DNA from: Candidatus Poseidonia sp.
GTDB taxonomy: Archaea > Thermoplasmatota > Poseidoniia > Poseidoniales > Poseidoniaceae
Reading direction: 5' to 3'
Length of the DNA: 64,000 nucleotides
Assembly: GCA_030828165.1 (NCBI GenBank)
Contig: JAURDA010000003.1
Span: 1-64,000, forward strand
The notes under the pieces were generated by a model, which had not been told where the DNA came from, did not search any database, and saw only the letters and a list, made by a program, of their open reading frames with translations. This document shows positions 57,631 through 64,000 of this stretch, in pieces (within the stretch, counting starts at the first letter, position 1; each line of letters starts with the position of its first letter). Both the position numbers and the translations under genes were made by a program.

Positions 57631-57687
57631 CCCTCCGCCATGCGATTTGCCCCTCTTTGAACGACGGCGTGGACCTGAACGGGATTC

Positions 57688-57696
57688 TCTATAAAT
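57688..57696 (+). promoter_or_regulatory. TATA box of the membrane protein gene at 57717
   Basis: TCTATAAAT, centre about 25 bases before ATG 57717; predicts a leaderless mRNA. Confidence 0.6.
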
Positions 57697-57716
57697 CCCT
57701 CTAACTTCCACACACC

Positions 57717-58508
57717 ATGGAAGAAGCGACGCAGGCCTTCGTTTTCTTCTGGTGTGCAGGATTGTTGTTTTTGACAGGTTCCTTGTTGTCCTTCTTCTCG
57801 AAGGGTGCCCTCCAGCGGAAAATCGGCATGGGCTTCGTGGTCGTCGGTCTTCTTTCCCTGCTCACCACGCCCTGGACGGCGAGTGCTTCCCCATCGAGTG
57901 CCTTTGGACACCTTCTCGGGAGCATTTTGGGCCCCTCGGTGTTGCTGGGCGTTGGTTTCTACCAAATCGGCTTCTCCGGCCACGTCCCGGTGGGGCGTCT
58001 TTCGACAAGCGACCGCCGAATCGGTGTTCTCATGGTCGTTGCAGGCGTCGTTTGGTTCGAAGCCATGCATTGGTGGACGCTTACGCCCACTTATCCCGAC
58101 GAAGTCAACCGTTCCTGGTTGATCTTCTGGCCCACGATGCTTCTTTTCGGATTCACGCTTGCTTGCGGCATGTACGCTGTGATCGGCCAAATTGGAGACC
58201 GACGTGTGCGTGAGCAACGTTTGATGGTCGTGGTGGCTTTGTTTTTGATGGCCTTGATGGTGATGGGATTGACGATGGACGGACCGAGTCTGGCCAAGGA
58301 GCGCTTTGCAGCAGAATTGTTGCTCGCAGCGGCGGATTTGTTTGGTGTCCTCGTCGGAGCAGCGATGGCCGTGCTTTTCTTCGCCGTGGTCCTCTATTTC
58401 TACGAATCAACCCATGTCCCTGTCCATCTCCCTGCACCCACCGAAGAACAGCTTCAGCATGCCGAACGCATCATCGCCGACAACGTCTTGGGAGGTGAGG
58501 AAGCGTGA
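57717..58508 (+). CDS. Polytopic membrane protein of unknown function
   Basis: 263 residues with about seven hydrophobic segments (AFVFFWCAGLLFLTGSLLSFF, MGFVVVGLLSLLTTPWT, HLLGSILGPSVLLGVGFYQIGF, GVLMVVAGVVWFEAMHW, WLIFWPTMLLFGFTLACGMY, LMVVVALFLMALMVMGLTM, LFGVLVGAAMAVLFFAVVLYFY). It ends with a short acidic, probably cytoplasmic tail. No motif recognised. Its stop overlaps the next gene's start (GTGA), so the two membrane proteins are translated together. Confidence 0.65.
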   Translation: MEEATQAFVFFWCAGLLFLTGSLLSFFSKGALQRKIGMGFVVVGLLSLLTTPWTASASPSSAFGHLLGSILGPSVLLGVGFYQIGFSGHVPVGRLSTSDRRIGVLMVVAGVVWFEAMHWWTLTPTYPDEVNRSWLIFWPTMLLFGFTLACGMYAVIGQIGDRRVREQRLMVVVALFLMALMVMGLTMDGPSLAKERFAAELLLAAADLFGVLVGAAMAVLFFAVVLYFYESTHVPVHLPAPTEEQLQHAERIIADNVLGGEEA

Positions 58509-58966
58509 ATACGCCAAAACAGAGCAGTGGTTTCGTTCGCACAGCGCTTTGGTTCACGATACCGAGCCTGCTTCTCGTGCTGAGCGTTTGGTGGTCGACG
58601 TCCGCTTCGGTCGAGAGCGGCGTTGTCCGATTTGTGAACGCCATGCTCACGTCGTTTACCTTGGTGTCCTTTATGCTCCTTGTCACGCTCTTCGCCTATG
58701 GAGATGCACGCAGGCGTCCGATCGCTCCGCTAGCAGGGATGATCTTCCTCGTTTTGGCCGGTGTTGCCTTAACGATGTTTTTCCTCTCCCAAGGGGACCT
58801 CTTGATGGAAGAAAACGCCTCGGTTCGGGCGCAATTCCTTTCCAACATCGTGCGTTTCGCCACCACCTCAGCCGCCCTCGTCGTGGCGACGGTCGTGGTT
58901 GGTGGCACCTTGCTGGCCTCTCTTCTCAACACCCCTCCACGAGCGATCGTTTTCGAGGAGGAGTGA
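58505..58966 (+). CDS. Small membrane protein of unknown function
   Basis: 153 residues starting at GTG 58505, which overlaps the previous stop (GTGA). Four hydrophobic segments: LWFTIPSLLLVLSVWWSTSA, MLTSFTLVSFMLLVTLFAY, LAGMIFLVLAGVALTMFFL and TTSAALVVATVVVGGTLLASLL. No motif recognised. Probably forms a complex with the preceding membrane protein. An 8-bp hairpin spans its stop codon and is followed by T and C residues. Confidence 0.65.
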   Translation: MNTPKQSSGFVRTALWFTIPSLLLVLSVWWSTSASVESGVVRFVNAMLTSFTLVSFMLLVTLFAYGDARRRPIAPLAGMIFLVLAGVALTMFFLSQGDLLMEENASVRAQFLSNIVRFATTSAALVVATVVVGGTLLASLLNTPPRAIVFEEE

Positions 58967-58980
58967 TTTTTCCTCCTCTC
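58955..58980 (+). terminator. Putative hairpin terminator spanning the stop codon at 58966
   Basis: GAGGAGGA (58955-58962) pairs with TCCTCCTC (58971-58978) around a loop that holds the stop codon and a T-tract TTTTT. Confidence 0.35.
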
Positions 58981-59039
58981 CTTGCATGCCGTTGATTTCA
59001 TAAGGGGGAGGTCGGTGGCCGAAGCGTTCAGGTGAGCGT

Positions 59040-59219
59040 ATGTCCAAAGGTACACCGTCCATGGGTCGCCGTCAAAAGACCACTCACATCCGATGCCGCC
59101 GCTGCGGCCGCAACGCTTACCACAAGCAAAAGTCGGTCTGTGCCTCGTGTGGCTACGGAGAAACGGCTCGCATTCGCAAGTTCAGTTGGTCCAAGAAAAC
59201 GCACCGGCCCAAGGCTTGA
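59040..59219 (+). CDS. rpl37e: Ribosomal protein eL37
   Basis: 59 residues, found by translation. [23 protein letters not shown] ... [21 protein letters not shown] is a textbook archaeal eL37, with all four zinc Cys (CRRC and CASC). Followed after 57 bases by purF; the eL37-purF neighbourhood occurs in other archaea. The LSm gene that usually precedes eL37 in euryarchaea is absent; two unknown membrane proteins lie there. Confidence 0.96.
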   Translation: MSKGTPSMGRRQKTTHIRCRRCGRNAYHKQKSVCASCGYGETARIRKFSWSKKTHRPKA

Positions 59220-59276
59220 ACACCACCATCGCAACGATAAGAAGCGTTCATCCGCTGGTTGAGTTGAGGCGAACGA

Positions 59277-60821
59277 ATGTGTGGGATACTCGGCATCGTC
59301 GGTCGTCAAGGTGTTCATGTCAACCAACTGCTGTATGACGGCCTTACGGTTTTGCAACATCGGGGACAAGATGCCGCTGGCATTCTCACCGACCAGGATG
59401 GAAATTTCCGTCTTCGAAAGTCAAACGGGCTCGTGGCGGATGTTTTCTTCAAGCGGCACATGCTTCGTTTGGAGGGCAACGTCGGCATCGGCCATGTTCG
59501 ATACCCAACGGCCGGTTCGTCCTCTCGGGCGGAAGCTCAGCCTTTCTACGTCAATTCACCCTACGGCATCGCCCTCGCCCACAACGGGAATCTGACCAAC
59601 GCCGACGAACTTGGGGTTTACCTGCGGGACGAGTGCATGCGTCACATCAACACGTCAAGCGATTCGGAATTGTTGCTGAACATCCTCGCCGTCGAATTGG
59701 GCCATCGTTCACGAGCCCTACGCATCGAGGGGACGCCTCACATCAACGTCGACACGATCTTTGGCGCTGTTACCGCCGTCAACGACCGGGTTCGCGGGGG
59801 ATACGCCTGTGTTTCCGTGGTTTCGGGATACGGCTTGCTCGCTTTCCGCGACCCGAACGGTATTCGCCCGCTCATCTTCGGAAAGCGGAGCACCGACGGA
59901 GGCGACGAGTACATCGTTGGCAGCGAGTCGGTTGCCATCACGGCGCTGGGTTTTGAGGTGGTCAGGGACGTCGCTCCCGGCGAGGCAATCTTCATCAGTT
60001 CCTCCGGCCATCTTTTCTCCCGGCACTGTGCTCCAGAGGTCCCGTACACGCCGTGCATCTTTGAGCACGTCTACTTCGCTCGTCCGGATTCGGTGATCGA
60101 CGGCATGTCCGTGTATCAGTCGCGCCTCAACCAAGGTCGACGTTTGGCTGAACGCCTGCTGGAATCTTGGGCCGATCACGACATCGACGTGGTGATTCCT
60201 ATTCCCGATTCAGGGCGCATTGCGGCCCTCCAAATGGCCAAGACCCTGAACCTGCCCTATCGGGAAGGCTTCGTGAAGAATCGCTACGTTGGCCGCACGT
60301 TCATCATGCCCGGTCAAGCGCTCCGAGAGAAATCCGTGCGCAGGAAGTTAAACGCTATAGAACATGAGTTTCGAGGGAAAAACGTCCTTCTCGTGGACGA
60401 TTCAATCGTTCGGGGCACCACCAGTGCCCAGATCATTGAGATGGCCCGAGATGTGGGGGCGAACAAGGTCTACTTCGCCTCAGCAGCGCCCCCGGTTCGC
60501 CATCCAAACGTGTACGGAATCGATATGCCGGCCGTCAACGAATTCATTGCAAACGGCCGCACCGTGGAAGAAATCAACTCGACCATCGGCAGCGACCGTC
60601 TGTTTTACCAGAGCCTTGAGGACTTGATCGAGACAACTCAACAAGAGAACTCTGAGGTCAAAGCCTTCGATGCCAGTTGTTTCAACGGTGAATACATCAC
60701 CGGTGACATTGACGATGCCTACCTGCAACGTTTGTACGAGGCTCGAAACGACGGTGCCAAAAACAAGGCGCATCTCGACGATGCGGTGTTGGAACTTCAC
60801 AACGACGAAGAAGAAGCCTGA
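59277..60821 (+). CDS. purF: Amidophosphoribosyltransferase (purine synthesis)
   Basis: 514 residues. Makes phosphoribosylamine from PRPP and glutamine, the first committed purine step. N-terminal nucleophile Cys2 in MCGILGIVG (no propeptide, so no processing needed), [18 protein letters not shown] and AHNGNLTN of the glutaminase. The PRTase loop is [17 protein letters not shown] (about 370-386). The Cys that hold a 4Fe-4S cluster in Bacillus-type enzymes are partly visible ([23 protein letters not shown]), so a cluster is possible. Start is fixed by MCG. Confidence 0.96.
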   Translation: MCGILGIVGRQGVHVNQLLYDGLTVLQHRGQDAAGILTDQDGNFRLRKSNGLVADVFFKRHMLRLEGNVGIGHVRYPTAGSSSRAEAQPFYVNSPYGIALAHNGNLTNADELGVYLRDECMRHINTSSDSELLLNILAVELGHRSRALRIEGTPHINVDTIFGAVTAVNDRVRGGYACVSVVSGYGLLAFRDPNGIRPLIFGKRSTDGGDEYIVGSESVAITALGFEVVRDVAPGEAIFISSSGHLFSRHCAPEVPYTPCIFEHVYFARPDSVIDGMSVYQSRLNQGRRLAERLLESWADHDIDVVIPIPDSGRIAALQMAKTLNLPYREGFVKNRYVGRTFIMPGQALREKSVRRKLNAIEHEFRGKNVLLVDDSIVRGTTSAQIIEMARDVGANKVYFASAAPPVRHPNVYGIDMPAVNEFIANGRTVEEINSTIGSDRLFYQSLEDLIETTQQENSEVKAFDASCFNGEYITGDIDDAYLQRLYEARNDGAKNKAHLDDAVLELHNDEEEA

Positions 60822-60850
60822 TCTCGGCGTTGCTCACCGTGTGCGAGTGC

Positions 60851-60868
60851 TTTTGTAGCCCGGTTTTT
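60851..60868 (+). terminator. T-rich putative terminator after purF
   Basis: TTTT at 60851 and TTTTT at 60864-60868 lie 30-47 bases after the purF stop; archaeal RNA polymerase often stops at such tracts. Confidence 0.3.
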
Positions 60869-60878
60869 ACGGTTCACC

Positions 60879-62510
60879 ATGGTTCGGACGCCCGAGGTTG
60901 AGGTCTTGCTCCGGCCGGAAGCCAAGGTCCGATGCATGGCCATGAGCCAAGAAGGGACGTTGGCGTGGGTTGAGGGTCAACGGAAGGTTTTCTTCGCCTC
61001 TTTGGACGAATTGGGAGCGCTGACTCCCCTCGGCTCTGCGGAACATCAACATCCTGTCACCTACATCGGTTTCTTTGAAGGGAACCTCATTGTGGGTGAC
61101 GACCTCGACGGGTTCACGCTTTACGCTGATACGGGGGACATTCTCGAGGTCGTCGATGTTGACGGTGGCATCGTGGATGCTTGTCTTCTTCACGATGAGG
61201 TCTGTTTTCTCGGCGGCATGGGCAGCCTCTTGACTTGGAAGCCCCATCAACCTCCCAACAACCTGAGCGAAGCACTCGGTTTGAAGGAGGTCATGTCGCT
61301 GGTTGCCCATCATCATCGCCTGTACGTCGCAATGCAAGACGGTGAAGTTCTGAGCATTGAAGACGAGATCGTGTCATGGCGACGACCGCCACGAGGCGTC
61401 CATGGAGAGCGGATTACTGCCCTTGGTGTCACGCAATTAGGAGGCTTGTTTCTCACACGGGAAGGACACGCCTTGGTCGCAGGTGACGAGGAAGCCATTG
61501 AATTCGAGTTTTGGATCGACGAAACCCTCGTGGCTCGAACGGACATAAGTGGGCGAATGCTTACTTCAACGCCTTGTGCCGAAGGTGCCGTTGTTGGATT
61601 TGATGACGGTTCGGTCATGCACCTCGCTGAAGACGGCACCATGAAGCAGGTATTGGACATCCAACACCCGGTTGCTACGTGCCTTGCCATTAGGGAACAC
61701 ACGCTGGCGAGTTCGTGGTTTTACATCCACGGGACAAACGGCGAGCAGAGTTGGACGGTTGAACACCAAGGCATGCCGGCGTTGATGGTGGTTCGACCAA
61801 GCTCAACCGGCGTTGTCTTTGCAGGCGACGACCAAAACGACTACACGTCTGCCGAACCGATCGGCTACTTTTCGCTGGAAGGACCGTACAGCGAGGTGGA
61901 CCGGGCGGAACTCAATCTTTGGTTTCAGGTCAGCGATGAGCGAGAACTTCCGTCGGCTGAGGCCATCTACGGCACCGATGATGACGTGCTTGTGCACTTG
62001 ACGGCGGACGAACGGGAGGTCTATTTGTCGACTTCCGAAAACGAAGGCAACGTGGACGTCTTGCTCGATGCGATGGGCACTCCAGAGGCAGACTCGAAGG
62101 TCACTGCGGAGGCGGGAACACTTGCCGATGAAGAAGCGCTCATGGAGCAGTTGAGCGGTTTGGGCGATATGGCCATGGAAGAGCAGAACGACTTGTTCGA
62201 AGCGTTGAACGAAACGCTTCACGCCGTTCACCGTCCTCAAGCCGTTGCAGGCGAGGACCGGCAATTGACCGCTGATGCAGACGGGACCGCCGTTGTTCAC
62301 CTCGACGGACGCAGCACCCATGACCCCCACGGCATGATCCTTCGTTGGACATGGCACAACGAGCGAGGAGAGGAATTGGCCCAAGGGCCTCAATTGAAAC
62401 TCCGCCTTCCGCTTGGAAACCACCGGTTTGAATTACGGGTGGTCGACCAAAACGGTTCTTGGACCACGGACAGCGTGGCCATTGAGGTGATTGAGACCTC
62501 AACCTCATGA
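60879..62510 (+). CDS. Cytoplasmic beta-propeller protein with C-terminal PKD-like domain
   Basis: 543 residues without signal peptide or membrane helix. The first 330 residues are repeated beta blades (GNLIVGDDLDGFTLYADTGDILEVVD, HHRLYVAMQDGEVLSIEDEIVSWRRP, GAVVGFDDGSVMHLAEDGTMKQVLD), similar to WD40/PQQ-like propellers. An acidic linker (about 370-440) follows, then a PKD-type domain (AVAGEDRQLTADADGTAVVHLDGRSTHDPHGMILRWTWHNERG ... LRLPLGNHRFELRVVDQNGSW). PKD domains are usually external, so a cytoplasmic one is odd. I do not recognise the family. It lies 57 bases after purF, with T-tracts between. Confidence 0.6.
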   Translation: MVRTPEVEVLLRPEAKVRCMAMSQEGTLAWVEGQRKVFFASLDELGALTPLGSAEHQHPVTYIGFFEGNLIVGDDLDGFTLYADTGDILEVVDVDGGIVDACLLHDEVCFLGGMGSLLTWKPHQPPNNLSEALGLKEVMSLVAHHHRLYVAMQDGEVLSIEDEIVSWRRPPRGVHGERITALGVTQLGGLFLTREGHALVAGDEEAIEFEFWIDETLVARTDISGRMLTSTPCAEGAVVGFDDGSVMHLAEDGTMKQVLDIQHPVATCLAIREHTLASSWFYIHGTNGEQSWTVEHQGMPALMVVRPSSTGVVFAGDDQNDYTSAEPIGYFSLEGPYSEVDRAELNLWFQVSDERELPSAEAIYGTDDDVLVHLTADEREVYLSTSENEGNVDVLLDAMGTPEADSKVTAEAGTLADEEALMEQLSGLGDMAMEEQNDLFEALNETLHAVHRPQAVAGEDRQLTADADGTAVVHLDGRSTHDPHGMILRWTWHNERGEELAQGPQLKLRLPLGNHRFELRVVDQNGSWTTDSVAIEVIETSTS

Positions 62511-62532
62511 AGGTCATCCGCTTCCCGGTGTC

Positions 62533-63297
62533 ATGGGCCTCACCCGACCTTGGATTGAGCATTTTTTCGTCGGCCCCCTGCAAATGCGTTGTTCGGTCGT
62601 CACGGATATCGCCACCGGCGACACCATCATCATCGACGGTGGGGATGAGCCTGAGCGACTCATCGCTTGGATCGATGCCTACGAAGGACGAGGGCCCGAT
62701 TGGACCACCGGACCGGAAGACGGCCATGAGGGAAACGGCCTGCCATCACGCAACGTCATCGCCTTGGTGAACACCCATGCACACTTCGATCACAGCGGCT
62801 TCATCCCCGCGCTCAAAGCCCACTACGGAGTTGACTGGTACCTGCATCCAGACGACACGTTTCTCCAGACGTTGGCCCAACAATCGGGACGAAGGTACGG
62901 ATTGACGTTGCCCGAGCCGGCCGAAGCCGATCAAGCCTTCGAGGCCGGGCAAACCTATCGTTTTGGGAGCATTGACCTGCAGGTGCTCCACACTCCCGGA
63001 CACACCTTGGGAGGGTGTTGCTTGGTCTTGCCAGTGGACGACGGGCCCGACCATGTCTTTGTTGGTGACACGCTCTTTGCGGGGTCCGTGGGCAGGACCG
63101 ATATTGCAAACTCAGGCGGTGACTTTGAATTGCTTGCTCGTTCCATTCACACGCAACTTTGGCCGCTTGACGACGATACCGTGGTTCATCCCGGGCACGG
63201 TCCGTTGACGACCATTGGCCACGAAAAGCGAACGAACCCGTTCGTCGGTGATGCGGCGGGTCCCGGCGGGACCTTCGGGTTCGGCAAGTATGCTTGA
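62533..63297 (+). CDS. Metallo-beta-lactamase-fold hydrolase (glyoxalase II-like)
   Basis: 254 residues from ATG 62533 (MGLTRPWIEHFFVG). Zinc ligands: NTHAHFDHSG (HxHxDH), LHTPGHTLGG (His), VFVGDTLFAGSVGRTD (Asp) and VVHPGHGPLTTIGHE (His). This is the glyoxalase II/persulfide dioxygenase-type subfamily, which hydrolyses thioesters such as S-lactoylglutathione or acts on related small molecules. The true substrate is unknown. Convergent with etfA, 2 bases apart. Confidence 0.8.
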   Translation: MGLTRPWIEHFFVGPLQMRCSVVTDIATGDTIIIDGGDEPERLIAWIDAYEGRGPDWTTGPEDGHEGNGLPSRNVIALVNTHAHFDHSGFIPALKAHYGVDWYLHPDDTFLQTLAQQSGRRYGLTLPEPAEADQAFEAGQTYRFGSIDLQVLHTPGHTLGGCCLVLPVDDGPDHVFVGDTLFAGSVGRTDIANSGGDFELLARSIHTQLWPLDDDTVVHPGHGPLTTIGHEKRTNPFVGDAAGPGGTFGFGKYA

Positions 63298-63299
63298 AC

Positions 63300-64000
63300 T
63301 CAATCGAGCATCGATTTGAGCGCAGTGTGAAGAACGGGCAGGGCTTCTTCCCATGTGGCGACGATGCCGTAATCTGCGTGCTGGAAGATGGGCGCATCGG
63401 CGTCTTTGTTGATCGCTACGATGTATTTTGATGAACGCATCCCGGCCAGGTGCTGAATGGCGCCAGAAATCCCAACCGCAATGTAGAGGCTTGGGTTCAC
63501 GGTTTTCCCGGTTTGGCCAACTTGCATGGCGTGCGGAATGGCCTCCCACGTGTCGACGGCGGCACGTGAGGCGCCGACGGCCGCACCGAGGGTGTCGGCA
63601 ATGGACTCAAGGTGCACGAAGTTGTCCGGTGAGCCCATGCCGCGACCTCCAGAGATCACGATGTTGGCTTCACCAACGTCCAATCGTTCGGAGGCTCGAG
63701 CCATGAACTCGGCCACGGACGTGGCCACGTTGCCGTCGGTATCAATAACGCTCGCTTCGGTGGCCCCGCCGCTTGAGGCAGCGAACACGTTGGAGCGAAC
63801 GGAGACGACCGCAGGTCCGCTGATGCTGACCGTTTGCATGGCCTTTCCAGAATACACAGGCGACGTGATGCTGTTCCCGTCGATGGCAACAGCGTCCTGA
63901 ATCACGGCAAGGTTGCGTCGGGCAGCAATGCGTGCAGCGAGGTCTTTGGATTGAGGACTCGCTCCGGTGATGACGGTGCCTGGGGGCGCCACAGCGTCAA
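63300..64000 (-). CDS. etfA: Electron transfer flavoprotein alpha subunit, partial (N-terminus outside window)
   Basis: C-terminal 233 codons. FAD-binding domain: VISGGRGMGSPDNFVHLESIADTLGAAVGASRAAVD, VGQTGKTVNPSLYIAVGISGAIQHLAGM and VAINKDADAPIFQHADYGIV are the diagnostic EtfA motifs. EtfA with EtfB carries electrons from acyl-CoA dehydrogenases to the quinone pool. The frame is open to the right edge; the N-terminal domain and etfB lie outside. Confidence 0.93.
   Translation of the reverse strand, partial: DAVAPPGTVITGASPQSKDLAARIAARRNLAVIQDAVAIDGNSITSPVYSGKAMQTVSISGPAVVSVRSNVFAASSGGATEASVIDTDGNVATSVAEFMARASERLDVGEANIVISGGRGMGSPDNFVHLESIADTLGAAVGASRAAVDTWEAIPHAMQVGQTGKTVNPSLYIAVGISGAIQHLAGMRSSKYIVAINKDADAPIFQHADYGIVATWEEALPVLHTALKSMLD

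Noticed and set aside
57588-58217. N-terminal extension of 210 codons upstream of eL42
   Set aside because: Antisense to a membrane protein gene; eL42 has its own ATG at 57587 with GGTG and a TATA box.

Overview
The window is archaeal and most resembles planktonic Marine Group II Euryarchaeota (Candidatus Poseidoniales); this placement is inferred from gene content, not from a marker-gene tree. Archaeal information-processing genes include RPA with its associated OB-fold protein, Hel308 beside the KEOPS subunit Cgi121, ABCE1, Nop10, aIF2-alpha, and ribosomal proteins uL16/L10e, eS27, eL42 and eL37. Archaeal lipid genes (prenyl diphosphate synthase and geranylgeranyl reductase) and a class III pilin are present. 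They sit beside bacterial-type DNA gyrase (gyrB-gyrA) and bacterial-type mismatch repair (mutS-mutL), and large exported PKD-type proteins. Coding density is very high: no gene-free stretch exceeds 300 bases, and the longest is about 284 bases upstream of gyrB.

Layout. 1-10.3 kb: membrane and exported proteins, thymidylate kinase with a long extra C-terminal domain, an M28 peptidase, and a 1409-residue gluzincin/PKD surface protein. 10.3-17.4 kb: aroD, gyrB, gyrA and a LeuA-family carboxyltransferase. 17.4-25.8 kb: an AstE-like hydrolase, a thioesterase, a SprT-like protease, unknown membrane proteins, and hel308-cgi121. 25.8-31.5 kb: tldD-tldE, then rpa and its partner. 31.5-34.5 kb: a Tad-like pilus operon; a pilin lies 5 kb further on. 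34.5-42.7 kb: a triple-SAP protein, a divergent HemC-like protein, isoprenoid lipid genes, moaA and aroA. 42.7-48.6 kb: mutL and mutS on the minus strand and a membrane protein. 48.8-55.2 kb: L10e, ABCE1, two tandem Cas4-like nuclease/OB-fold proteins, a small ubiquitin-like sulfur carrier and a tRNA-Ser(CGA). 55.2-57.6 kb: the conserved archaeal operon L44e-S27e-aIF2alpha-Nop10 followed by PAC2. 57.7-64 kb: two membrane proteins, L37e-purF, a propeller/PKD protein, a metallo-beta-lactamase-fold hydrolase and the 3' part of etfA.

Several genes were found by direct translation because they run off an edge or are short: a membrane protein off the left edge (1-616), S27e, L37e and the tRNA. Many genes show an archaeal TATA box 25-35 bases before the start codon, implying leaderless or nearly leaderless mRNAs; others have strong Shine-Dalgarno (SD) sequences.

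The most interesting signals are these. The rpa leader can fold into a hairpin whose loop is complementary to the rpa ribosome-binding site, suggesting translational autoregulation similar to that of phage T4 gene 32. A HemC-fold protein has lost the recognisable catalytic and cofactor motifs. Two Cas4-like nucleases with C-terminal OB-like regions lie in tandem. eL42 has lost its zinc-ribbon cysteines. Three divergent gene pairs appear to share one near-symmetric TATA box.
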